DNA from: Brachionus plicatilis
Lineage: Eukaryota; Rotifera; Eurotatoria; Ploima; Brachionidae
Length of the DNA: 64,000 bases
Assembly (NCBI GenBank): GCA_010279815.1
Contig: QEOQ01000238.1
Span: 175,986-239,985 of the forward strand
Direction: 5' to 3'
The notes beneath the pieces are model-generated. The model was given only the letters and a program-made list of their open reading frames with translations. It searched no databases and was not told where the DNA came from. A program made the translations under genes and the position numbers. Positions 11,770 through 22,900 of this stretch are shown in pieces (position 1 is the stretch's first letter; every line of letters begins with the position of its first letter).

Positions 11770-11970
11770 ATGAAGCAACAAGCCTCAAAGCTTTCCAAAA
11801 AACACTATTTTACGCGTTTGGCACCTGGCATTTATCAGTTTGATAATCGTGATGAATACCATGGAACCTGTCAAATCAAGAATCGTGTGTTTGTTAATAT
11901 GCCTAAAAAAGGTCGGCCAAAAAACTCTTCAAATTCCATTCTTGGAACTTCAGAACGTTCAATATCTTAA
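11770..11970 (+). CDS. Hypothetical 66-aa basic protein with KKGRPKN tail
   Basis: The open frame starts at an ATG and is GC-richer than its surroundings. It reads HYFTRLAPGIYQFDNRDEYHGT, then KNRVFVNMPKKGRPKNSSNS. The KKGRPKN segment resembles the basic tail of MULE-type transposases in this window (4213, 21233), but no SWIM finger precedes it. Followed by aataaag. I do not recognise the family. It could be the last exon of a transposon gene or a small host gene. Confidence 0.35.
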   Translation: MKQQASKLSKKHYFTRLAPGIYQFDNRDEYHGTCQIKNRVFVNMPKKGRPKNSSNSILGTSERSIS

Positions 11971-14900
11971 ATAAAGCTTTTAAAGATTAAACATTGTTTA
12001 TTATAAACCGGTTACATATCTCCTTTTTTTTTTAAATTTTAGCCAAATTTAATTCAAATTTTTTTATAACTAAATTCAAGATAAATTGTTATTTCTAAAA
12101 ACTCACCTTGTTAAACAAAATAAGCGCTTGTCGCACCATGTTCAGTCAAACCGACCCAAACCATTACTGACAGAGGGTTTTTTGATAGACCATAAAGTCC
12201 TTTTATAATAATTAGCTTATTTAATTTGATTAAATTTATCAAAGTACCTCCAATAAGAAGCCTTAGAATATTAATTATATTAAACTAAAATTAATAATAG
12301 AACAAAAATTTAATTTTTTTATCAATTTTATTAAATAATTAAAAGTCTGAACAACACACCATAATAGTGTATTAAAAATTTTTCTATGAATTTTTCTGGA
12401 TTTACTAAAAGCTCGTTGTAAGACCCTACAACTATAGACAAATCGCAGCAGACTTTAATTCGAAATTATCCAATTATATTAATATATTAGCCTATTATTA
12501 TATTATTATTTATTTATAATTATTTTTTTATAAATTTTTATTAATAAATATTTGTTATATTAAAATTTGTTAATTTGTTGATCAAAAAAATGATCACTTA
12601 TTTTTTTTAGATTATCTTAACAAAAGAAATTTATTACTTTTTTATTTGATAATCACATCAGTGATTTGAAATGAGGATTTTGGAAATTACCCTAAGCAAG
12701 CCTTTTTTACCAAAAATAATTTTATTTATCTCCAATTTTCGAAAATTTACTTCAATTTTTAAGAAATATATTATTTATCGCTTAATATGGCTAGTCAAGG
12801 AATATTAATGTAAAATCTTATGTGAATTCTGCAAAATTGAATGCTATTAAAAATTATTAAGAATAAAACGCAATTATTTGGAACAGATTTTGCAGACTTT
12901 TGCAGTAGATGAAACAAAAGTTGTTTCACTTTGTTTTATTTGCAGAACGAGTTTTTGACAATTAAAACAAGATTTATGAAATTTCACAATGCCCCTTAAT
13001 TTGATTCTTTCTTGCTATTTTTTTTCTTTTTTTTTAATTAAATAAACTAAATATAAATTAAATCAATTAAATTCAATCAAAATTTAAATTAATTTAATTA
13101 AAGAAATTAATCCACTTCTTTAAAAGTGGAGATAAAAATCACAAATTTGTTTTTAATGAATTTTAGACAAAAATTCCATTTCTTTAATTCGATTTTAAAG
13201 GGCTTTATTTAAAGTTTTTATTTTAAATTTGCTTTTTTAAATTGTTTTCTTTGGAATAAAACATAAAGAAATTAAGGTGTATTGAAGGAATTGAAAATTA
13301 AATTTTTATTTAATTTGATAACTGAAATAATCTTTCGATAGAGAGGAGTTACTTGTTGAAAGAAAAATATTAATGTACTGAAAAATGATATTGCCAAGAC
13401 AAACACTTGATTTAGATTATTTTTGATATGTTATAAATATTTGATTTTGTTGTGGGAGAGATTTTTGATATTTTTAAATAAAAAAAAATATTTAAATAAG
13501 TCTTTTTATTGAAAAAAATTTAAAACAGAAAAAAAAATGCATTTTAAATACATTTAGATATATTCATAAAAAAATCACACAGGGACCTTGGCATATACCT
13601 GAGCACATTCAAGTTAGTTAAAAAAATTTATTTTTTACCAAATTTAAATTAAGTTAAGTGATTAGACCTTGCTAAAATATTACGTAAATAAAAGTGAACA
13701 AAGATTTTGGTCACAATACTTGAATCAAGGGCTCCTCTTATTCAGTAAATATAAATTAGGTGAAATTTGTGGATTTTTATTACATAACATTTTATTTTTA
13801 TATTAAAACGTAAACAATTTTAATTAATTTGATTTTTATTTTAAAAAATAAGCTTTTAAATTCTTAAAATTTCTCAAAATTGTTTTCCCACTTTGTTTAG
13901 AAAATTCAAGCTAGTTTGAATTGATTGTATTGATTTTCTATACCAGTGATTTAAACTAGATCTATCCAGCATTAAGCATCCTTTAATTTTAAGTGATAAA
14001 CAGTTTTTTTTTATGAATAAAAAATACAAAAATTAGATCAAGATTTAGTCTTATTTTTTCCCCAATAAGTATCTATCTTTTTTTAAATTAATTTTTACTG
14101 TTAATTAATTATATTATTGCAGTTTACCAAAAAAATGCTATTAAATTTTTTGCTTATAAATTTTAATTCAAATAAACAATTTTTATTTTCAAAATTTTAG
14201 TGAAAAAAAAAAGACATTTTCTTTTATACAAGATTTATAATTTGTTTGTTTTCGCTCAATCTCTTAATAGATGATTAAAATAATGAATTTTTATTCAGTC
14301 TTAAAAATAGGTAAATAGCCTGTTGATTAAATTTGAAATTGAAAAATAAAATTTTTTTTTCAAATTTATTAAAGTTAGCTTTGACAATTAGGTCTCCTTG
14401 ATTTTTAATTAATAGTATTTTTCATAGTGTGCTAAAGCATTGAGGTTTCGAGTGCATATTAAATATATTAGCTGAACAATTTTAATTGAAAAAAAAATGT
14501 TCAGGAGAAGATTAATTTTCAAGATTTATGTGGTTTCAAAAATTTCACAATATAAAAATTTTTCAACAATTTTCTGCTTTATAAGGTTTAAGGAAAATTT
14601 TATGAGGTTTCTTTGCTTTTTTTCTCCTAAAATTCTCTAAAGTAATATCTTAATAGGAGCATTTTCTATTCGTTTAGTAAAATTATTATTTTTTAATAAT
14701 CAAATTATAAAGTCAACTTTTTTGTCAATTACACTAGAAATTTTATTTAAATTGATAAAAATAATTTATCATGAGACAAGTTTGATTATTTAATTAAGAC
14801 TAATTTAACACTAAAATTTTTTTCAATTTTTTTTCCAATTAAAAATTTTCTTAAGTTTTTTAATAATTTTCAATTACCATCAAAGGTGTTTTTTAAATAA

Positions 14901-15619
14901 AAAATTTTCTAAATTTTGAAAGTTTTTCTAGTGCTTAAAATAATTTACACGATCCGATAAACTGCTTTTTGAGGTCCATCTCTGTAAGGTTAATTTCAGA
15001 CTTTTGGCAATACATTTTAGAGTAGATTAAAATTACCGTAATTTTAATGAATTAATAAACTTCGAAGCAAATTTATAGATCTAAATAAATCCGAATTAAG
15101 TGTTTATCATTTCATGGTTTTGAGTTGTAATTATCAAGTGCCAAAATATTAAAAATTTTAAAGTTAAAAATACATCTGTAACATTTAAGAAAGAAATGAG
15201 TTCCATTCCGAAGTGTCTGGGTTTACATTGTACCATGTTTTTAAAACAGAACAAAAATATAAGTAATACAAAGTGAAGCCGAAAGATAAAGGTTCCGGAT
15301 ATATATTCACTAATCTGAATAATTAAAAACATGCATAATTTTTTAAAATATTTTTTTAAATGGGATTAAACTATCCATCTGTTAAAGCTTTTTAATATTA
15401 TTATTTTTTTTTTAAATGAATTTAGTTATTTCAAACAATATAGCGTAATAAAATAGTTAATTAATAGTTAAATAGTTAAAAGAATGTTTAATATTTTTAA
15501 ATGATTTTTAATTTTAAAATGTTGTTGTAATATACTGCGTTAAATTAAAACTTAGTAAAAAGGAATACACTTAAAAAATCTAAAAAAAAAAATTTTTAAA
15601 AAACTTGGACTTTTTTTTG
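11971..15619. other. AT-rich intergenic DNA, no gene seen
   Basis: Over 3.6 kb without a supportable gene. Open frames here are short, low-complexity and show no motif. A short GC-richer patch at 12120-12190 has no recognisable content. Confidence 0.4.
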
Positions 15620-16115
15620 GGTCTTTTAAACAACTCCGCTCTCGACTAAAGTGTTTATTTTAAGTTCTTCATGCATTAGTGAGCTGGAGTAAGTAAAGGG
15701 TTTTTTAAGGATCAAACGACGACAAGAGTATTGAAAACCTTGAACTCGTTGCTTACTTGATTCTGAAATATGAGCAAAAAGTAGACTACCGTAATCTATA
15801 TTTGAGATTACTAGCGAAAAATACATTTTTAAATTTACTTTTGCTGGAATTTTCCATTTTTTATTGTTTTAGATTTGTAAAATATTCATTTTTTTATAGG
15901 CATTTTGCTCTTAAGTGTTCGACATAAAACTTAAGGCTCATATTTGAGTCTAGGATAGCTCATAAATATTTTGGATTGTGTTCCCTTGCAATCTTTTCTC
16001 CAAAAATATGTAGATTTAGTTCTTCTTTACTTTTATGATTTTTTTGAAATTTATTTTATGAACATTTTGATCCACCAAGGTCTCTTATATAAAATTCAAC
16101 AACTCAAGATACAAC

Positions 16116-16795
16116 CAGAGTAGGGAAACTGATACTGAATAACTGATCAGTATCAGTTAATTTCAGTTATCAGTTAAACTGAAACTGACCGATAACTGAT
16201 TTTGAATTAACTGAGACTGACTGAAAACTGTTTTACTATTTATTTGAATTTTTGAAAATTTTTTTTTCGGTTTTAATTTAGTTTTACACTTATATATTTT
16301 TTTGACTAGTTAGTAATGCTTTGCAATAAATAAAAAGCTAATATATACATTATCTAAACCTTTTTTATTTTCTTTTATTTGAAATAAAGCTCATTTTCGA
16401 AAAATTTTTGAAAAATCGGTCTAGAGATTTTAAAGTTTTATCTTTGTTAGTGAGAGATATTTATTCGATTCAAGCCAGCTCGGCACCTATCGAAAAATAT
16501 TTTTCTGGGTCTACATTTTTGATGAGACCACATAGAAGTAGATTCACTTATAAAAATTTATCAAATATAATGTTTCTAAAATGTATTAAAAAATATATGT
16601 AAATATCCGTTTTAAATGTTAATTAGACTTTAATTTTTATAAACTGTTTAATAAATAAACTAATTGTATCATTTTTCTAATTAACTGATTTTTAACTGAT
16701 AACTGATACCCATTAACTGAGACTGATACTGAACTGATGCTCGAAAAACTGATACTGACTGAAAACTGATTTTTTTATAACTGATCCCAACTCTG
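16116..16795 (+). mobile_element. 680-bp hAT element, TSD GATACAAC, keeps dimerisation-domain relic
   Basis: Perfect 8-bp TSD GATACAAC at 16108-16115 and 16796-16803. The terminal repeats are CAGAGTAGGGAAACTGAT and CAGAGTTGGGATCAGTTAT, typical hAT ends. AACTGATA/CAGTTAT motifs crowd both subterminal zones. Inside, 16408-16602 (+) encodes FKVLSLLVRDIYSIQASSAP, IEKYFSGSTFLMRPHRSRF and NLSNIMFLKC, the hAT-family C-terminal dimerisation region. The catalytic domain is missing, so it is a non-autonomous internal-deletion derivative. It sits inside the LINE remnant. Confidence 0.92.
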
Positions 16796-16911
16796 GATAC
16801 AACCAATAATATCTCAATGGATTAAAGAATTCTTAAAAGATGGAACATTTTTTATTGAGGACAATAACAAAAAATCTAATACTAAGTCAAGTAAAACAGA
16901 AGGAGCTATCC

Positions 16912-17037
16912 CAGAGTTTTATAAAAGTCACAAGTCAAGACTTGTTATTTTAAAAAAAAATATTTTCAAGTCCAAGTCATACTTTTACTTGTTTTTGACT
17001 TGTTAAGACTTTTTTTCCTGACTTTTGTACAAGTCTG
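16912..17037. mobile_element. 126-bp hAT MITE ('caagtc' family), TSD AGCTATCC
   Basis: Perfect 8-bp TSD AGCTATCC at 16904-16911 and 17038-17045. The ends are CAGAGTTTTATAAAAGTCAC and, complemented, CAGACTTGTACAAAAGTCAG. Removing the element and one TSD restores the LINE reading GAILSPILFLIF, which confirms the boundaries. It is the smallest member of a family with CAAGTC/GACTTG-rich interiors found also at 29178, 34953 and 63116. Confidence 0.92.
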
Positions 17038-17574
17038 AGCTATCCTATCTCCGATTCTTTTCCTTATTTTCATAAATGACATTCCAAAAACAACGCCTAA
17101 CTACGCCAAAAATGAATCGTTATTATTTTCAGATGATCTTTTTAGTTTCTATTTTGGCCGCAAAACTAGACGTATTCAATGCGTGATGTAGCGACACTTA
17201 AGGAACTTAGAGGACTGGTTAAAAATGTGAAGGCTTAAAACATTTGGATCAAAATCGACTTATTTAATTTTTATTATTTATTTATGGCAATGTTAAATTT
17301 TGGTACAAAAATTACAGTACAAAAAGTTAAAACTTTATAATTTTTTTATTAATTGTGCAAAAATTGTTCTGCAAAAAATTAAAATTATTTGTTTAAATTT
17401 CTTTTTCAATGTAAATATTGAAACATGATTTTTTAAACATTAAACATAATTGTGATATTTTATTTAAGTGAATTTATGGCATCTTGAAGTTGATGATCAA
17501 TTCAAAATATCATTTCAATTCAAAAAGTTTATCCTTAGATATTAAACTAATTTAAATGATTGTAATGTATTATG

Positions 17575-17905
17575 CTTTACATGCAATGTAGATTTAGAAA
17601 ATAAAAAAAAAATTGAAAAAACATTTTCTCAGTCCATTGATAATCGATTTTAATATTTAAATATATTAACTGATTTTTTGTAGAGTTTATTTGAGATTTT
17701 TTATTTAAAAGTATTTGTGTTAGCATTCAAAATTAAATTTTTAAAAAAAATTCAAATAAAAAATTCCAAATTAGTAATAAAATGAAAATAAAACTTTACA
17801 AATAATCAGTTAACTAAATTGAAAATCGATTTTATTATTGGATTGAGAAAATGTTTTTTCAATTTTTTCTTATTTTCTAAATCTACATTGCATTTAAATC
17901 ATTTT
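17575..17905. repeat. Large inverted repeat (foldback), arms about 75-85 bp
   Basis: The left arm (about 17575-17660, gcaatgtagatttagaaaat...cgatttt) reappears complemented at about 17820-17900. The loop is about 160 bp. A nearby sequence at 17400-17480 (tcaatgtaaatattgaaaca) also occurs in the hAT element at 29355-29430, so this block may be the interior of a longer 'caagtc' hAT copy whose right end is at 18570. Confidence 0.55.
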
Positions 17906-18146
17906 AAAGTCCAAGTCAGGACTTTAAAATATTTTTTAAAATTGGCTAGATTAGGCTTCATATCAAAAAATTTATATACTCTTGGGTTGTCTAATGAAAT
18001 AGATTTTCCAATTTTCTTGCAATTTTAGCATAAATTTCTTCTTCAGTATTCAAAATTTTAAAGCCCGGACTTGGATTTTTGAATGAAATTTAAAAAAATA
18101 ATTAAGCCTTGGACTTTTGAAAAAAATAATTAAAGTCTTTGGTCGG

Positions 18147-18496
18147 GGTTTTGTGAATTTCAAGAACAAATTGAACAAAAATTCTTCACTTTTTAATAAA
18201 TTAAAATTAAAGTTAATAAAAAATACTAGAAAAAATACTGCAACATACTTTGTTGCATCTTTTTAACCCAAAATAAAATTTTTGTTTTCTTTATTTTTTA
18301 AGAAATCAAATCAATAATATATTTAAATCTTAATGATTCGTTTTTTTTGTCATTTCTTACATGAGTAAAATTATTCTAGGTAAAATAGGTGCAACAAAGT
18401 AGTATTATTTTTTCTAATATTTTTTATTAACTTTAATTTTAATTTATTAAAAAGTGAAGAATTTTTGTTCAATTTGTTCTTGAAATTCACAATACC
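18147..18496. mobile_element. 350-bp Mutator-type foldback MITE, TSD TTTGGTCGG
   Basis: Perfect 9-bp TSD TTTGGTCGG at 18138-18146 and 18497-18505. Both ends read GGT(A/T)TTGTGAATTTCAAG, and inverted similarity extends inward for over 100 bp, almost to the centre, around a tgcaaca...tgttgca motif. A 9-bp TSD and long TIRs fit Mutator-like elements. It is inserted in a 'caagtc' hAT remnant that ends at 18570 with CAACTCTG. Related copies lie in KSR introns and at 52948. Confidence 0.88.
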
Positions 18497-18676
18497 TTTG
18501 GTCGGACTTTTGAAAAAAAAAAGTCTGTACTTGGACTTTACTTGAGACTTGTGACTTTTAAACAACTCTGATTACAAATACCATCCGACTGCGGTCCGTG
18601 TCTTAGTAAAATCATTTTGGCTTGACTTGAAGATTTTTTTCTGAAAAAAGTCATTTCAAAAAATTTGAAACAAAAA

Positions 18677-18995
18677 TGGCCGCCAAAATAAATAGATAAA
18701 TCGGAGAAAAATTCATGTGACTGCCTAAATAAATAGATGGAACGGCAAAAAATTCATGTGGTCGCCTAAATAAATAGATGAAACGGCAAAAAATTCATGA
18801 GGCCGCCTAAATAAATAGATGGAACGGCAAAAAATTCATGTGGCCGCCTAAATAACTACATGGAACGACAAAAAATTCATGTGACTGCCTAAATAAATAG
18901 ATGGAACGGCAAAAAATTCATGTGGCCGCCTAAATAAATAGATGGAACGGCAAAAAATTCATGTGGCCGCCTAAATAAAAAGATGGAACGGCAAA
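18677..18995. repeat. 41-bp minisatellite, about 8 units
   Basis: Unit begins atggaacggcaaaaaattca and ends tggccgcctaaataaatag. About eight units with few substitutions (tggccgcc/tgactgcc variants). It lies between 'caagtc' hAT-like sequences (right end caagtctg at 19131-19138), so it may have grown inside such an element. The purine/pyrimidine pattern is not coding in any frame. Confidence 0.9.
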
Positions 18996-19138
18996 AAAAC
19001 TTATTTTAAAAATAATTTTTCAAGTCAAGTAATAAGACTTTTTTTTTTAAAGAAAAAAATTCAAGTCAAGTCAAAAGGCTTCAAAATTCAAAAAAAAGAC
19101 TTTAAAATGACTTTTTTCCTGACTTTTACGCAAGTCTG

Positions 19139-19519
19139 GTCTGGGACAACTGCAACACTTGAATGAACTTTAAATCTGACCAAGAATAAAATTTGCATTC
19201 TATGCTGCAAATGATCACTGTTTGCTGCGTTTGAGATGAAGTAATGTGACATGGGCTACTGATGCACGCGTTCTCAAGAGCTGATTAATTTTGCTGGTTT
19301 GTTTTCAATTTAGTAAATGAGATTAAAATGAGTTGTGCTCTCAATTTACAAAAATTAAAATGTGGCCTAAATAGTTTTTGTTTTTTGAGCTAGTGCCTGG
19401 ATCAGCTTTGTTCTCAAATGCCTGGATATTCTAATCTCACTTCTATTACATAATCATTGATTATTTTTTAATAAATAAATAAATAAATTAAATCAAGTTC
19501 TATTTAGTTCGCTTGCCAA
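19139..19519. other. KSR upstream region
   Basis: Moderately GC-richer than the intergenic background, with no repeat recognised and no open frame of interest. Probably distal regulatory DNA of KSR. Confidence 0.35.
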
Positions 19520-19599
19520 ATGAGTCTTAATGTGTTTACACTTGGTGGGCTCAGCGTCTGTGCGTCACACTGCTTTGGACGCATGTGTGCGCGTCTAAT

Positions 19600-19660
19600 G
19601 GACTCGGACGCGAGCGCTATAAAAGCCCAGCTCGACTCGCTTCTACTCTCTCTCAGCCAA
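19600..19660 (+). promoter_or_regulatory. Candidate KSR core promoter with TATA box
   Basis: TATAAAAG at 19618-19625 lies in a GC-rich island (19520-19700), with a pyrimidine-rich initiator-like run (ttctactctctctcagcc, from 19641) about 25-30 bp downstream. The first KSR ATG is 360 nt further on. An open frame overlaps this island (ATG at 19598, ends 19726), but it lacks a splice donor that would join it to the next exon, so I treat it as promoter and 5' UTR. Confidence 0.5.
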
Positions 19661-19982
19661 AGAAGTGACATCGAGCGCACCTGTCAGAAAGCGGTGCACC
19701 AATTGCGTCATTTTATCATAAATTAAATAATTCAAAATAGTTCATAATTTATTAATGAAGTAATACGGCGAGAAGGCAACGAATAATATTCAATTGAATG
19801 AGTCTTGTTCATTCATTGCTTTTATTTTCTCTCTTATTTCTTTTATGCAATATATGTAGCTTGGTTGGGATTGTTGTTGCAATAATTTAAAAATATTATT
19901 TTAGAAATTAATTATTATTATTAATTTTAAATCCATATTTTTTGTGAATTCACTTTTTGGCAACTATGAAATTGCGAGTGTA

Positions 19983-22900
19983 ATGGACAGCAAGGAGACC
20001 ATCGAGCAAAAGCTCGAGCAGATCGACAAAATCATAAGGATATGTCTGCAGTCGTCTGTGACCCAGCTCGGCAAGGACCAGAACAACAACCCGTGCTCGC
20101 CCGACTCCAACAATGTACCTTTTTGCCCCAATGGGAAAAAAATAAAAATTTTTCTCATCTCTTTTTTTTCTCTTTTTTTCCTCTAGACTGCAGTTTTTAA
20201 GCTTTTTGCCAAGCAACTCACGCTGCTCAAACAGCGCTCCAAAGACGGCCATGCCAATTTGTACAGCAAGTATCCCAACTTGAAAAAATGGCTTCAGCTG
20301 GTGAACGTGCCGGAGAGTTTGCTTAACGAGATGGACTTGTCGCGGGTCACTTTTCACGACCTGTTCTGCAAGGAGAGAGTGGATGAGGTGAGAGCGTGTC
20401 TTAGCGATTGTGGTCCCAGTCTGGATGACAAAGAGATAAGCAAGGTGTTCAACGGGTTCCAGTGTTTGCGTCAGCTGTCAAACCCGGACGTGGAGTCCGC
20501 GCAGAACATGGCCAATTCATCTACTAACAACTCCATATCACAGTCGGTCTCGTCGACGTCCTCGTCGAGCTCTTCGGTTGTCACAGGACAGCAGGCCATG
20601 CACGGCAAGCAGTCTGTGGCCGAGATAAACAGCTCGAATTCTGTGCGCGTCAAACAGCAGCGAAAGTCCGAGTCCGATGTCCAGTTCAACTCGGTGAACT
20701 GCTCCAATGGGCCCAAACAGCTCAAGCCGCTCACTAATAATCAATACAGTACATCAACAAACAATTTTTCCAATCTTTCCTCATCCTCAACAAGCTCAAG
20801 CAGTTCGAATAAAAAGAACAATTTCACTTTTTCGCCCACTCTTCCAGTCAAATCCAAAAGTAAGTGTTTTTTTTTTTTTTTTTTTTTTATTAATAAAATT
20901 ATTTATTAAATGGGAATTTGGAAAATTTGGAATTTTTTTTTTATTTTTGCTAAGACTGGTGATTTTCAGCTTAAATTTTTTTTTTAATTAAAATTAAAGT
21001 TAATTAAAAATATTGGAAAAAATACTGCAACAAACTTTTTTTACCTAAAAAAATTTTTATCATGGAAAAGGGGGTATTGTGAAAATCCTTTTTTGGTGAA
21101 TTAAAATTTGAGTTAATAAAATATACTTAAAAAAGGCTTCAAATTATTTTCGTAGGTAATTTTATTATTTTCGTAGCCAAAAAAATATAAATGTAGAAAA
21201 AAAAATATATCACATTTTTAATAGAAAGTAAATTAGTTGTTTGTATTTTTATTGATTTTAGGTGGACGGCCTCTTTTTTTTGGAGCCTCTTTTGAGTTTA
21301 GTCTTGTAATAGTTATTGACCAAGTCGGTTGAATGAGCAATCTATTGTTAGCATTGTTCTCTTGTTTTGATAACTGTGAAATAGGTTCCATTTGATTATC
21401 ATGTTGTTGTTCATCGACCTTTGAAATTTGATGTTCAAGATTGATACTTTGTAAAGCTGGGTTGGTTGGTCCAGTAGATTTTTTAGTCACTAATGCCATA
21501 TTTGCTTGTTTTCGTCTTCCTCTTTTTGAATTGCATTTTATGTTTAAATCAATAGATGGAAATTGACATAAGCCAAGATTGTAAGCCACACCAATGACAT
21601 GTTTATAAATATAATTTTTTTTCCAATCTGGACATGAACATTCGCTAAGTTGCCATTGATCATTATTAAATCTTACTTAACGCAACGTCATCTCTATGGT
21701 TGATAGGTCTTAAAATTGATGTCGAAGAGGATTCTGTATCACTCATTTTAAAAATTTACTTATCACTATTCAAACTCACTAAATATTCAACATTTATTTA
21801 GAAAAAATAACTTTTAAATTAGAATAAAACTCATCAATTTTCTCTAATTTACATCTGATACAAAATTAATTTTTTAGCTACTAAATAATTAAATCTATCT
21901 TTTTTTATTTAGCTACTTTTTTATTTTTAAATTTAAATTTAAATTTAATTAAATTTTTTTATTTTAAAATAAAATCATTTCTTTTTTTTTTTAAGTAAAT
22001 CAAATCAATAATAAATTTAAATCTTATTCATATTTTATGATTTGTCTAATAAAAGCATGAGAAAAATTAGGAAATATACGAATTGATAAGATTTAAATAG
22101 ATTATTGATTTGATTTACCTTAAACAAAAAGAAGAAAATAAAAATTTTATTTTAGACAAAAAAGGTGCAACAAAGAATGTTGCAGTATTTTTCCTAGTAT
22201 TTTTTATCTAATTTAATTTAAATAAATCAAAATATGAAGAATATTTGTTCAATTTGTATTTGAAATTCACAAGACATAATTATCTGAATTTAGTGACATT
22301 TCAGTAAAAAATCAAAAAATGAACACTGATTTTATAAAAGGAACATGTTAACTTTTGTTATAAAACAAATGCGGTTCTAATGAAATTCCGATCAAAAACA
22401 TAATTAAATTTCCATTTTTAAAAGAATTTCACAATTATTTAAAAAAATTTTAAATTTATTCAAATTTTAATTAATTACATGTCATTAATAATGAATTTTT
22501 ATTTTTCTAAAAAAAAGTGCTCAATTTTGAACAACATGTCACTAAAATAGAGTACTCTTTTTAAAGACATGTCAATAAATTTGGATACTTAAATAATAAT
22601 AAGCTACAGCAGGTCACCTGCGGAGCGAGAGTAGATGTGAAAAAAAAAAATTAAATTTTAGTCTTCATTTAATATGCAATTCAGTCAAGTTCATTCATAT
22701 ACTAAACTCGATTATTTATAACTTATGTTATTTCGGAAAATTTTAAGTAATTTTAACACACCTAATTAAAAAAAAGTAAATCAAATTAAATTAAAAAATT
22801 TAATTCAAATTTATTTAATTTATTTCTATGCGAAATTGATGTTCATGATCAAATATAAATTTCAAATCAAAATTTAAAAAAAAAAGATCATTTTTATAAA

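Larger units (their letters stand above)
15620..17280 (-). mobile_element. LINE fragment with 5' inversion, interrupted by two hAT insertions
   Basis: The 3' piece is on the minus strand (about 16050 to 15620): KSKEELNLHIFGEKIAREHN, then MYFSLVISNIDYGSLLFAHI and SSKQRVQGFQYSCRRLILKK, the C-terminal half of a LINE reverse transcriptase. The upstream piece is on the plus strand (16060 to 17280): IHQGLLYKIQ, QWIKEFLKDGTFFI, AILSPILFLIFINDIP, LLFSDDLFSFY (the F/YxDD region) and LRNLEDWLKM. Plus piece and minus piece are consecutive parts of one ORF2 with little or no overlap. Two hAT elements split the plus piece at 16116-16795 and 16912-17037. Stops and frameshifts are present, so the copy is dead. 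Confidence 0.75.

Noticed and set aside
18571..18676. Left boundary of the hAT copy ending at 19138
   Set aside because: No CAGAG-type end or duplicate of the right flank found, so no full element is claimed.
19520..19726. 68-codon open frame upstream of KSR as first coding exon
   Set aside because: It overlaps the TATA box, has no splice donor leading to the next exon, and resembles KSR only weakly. Treated as promoter and 5' UTR.
20471..20744. Minus-strand frames over the KSR CA1/linker exon
   Set aside because: Shadow frames of Ser-rich coding sequence.
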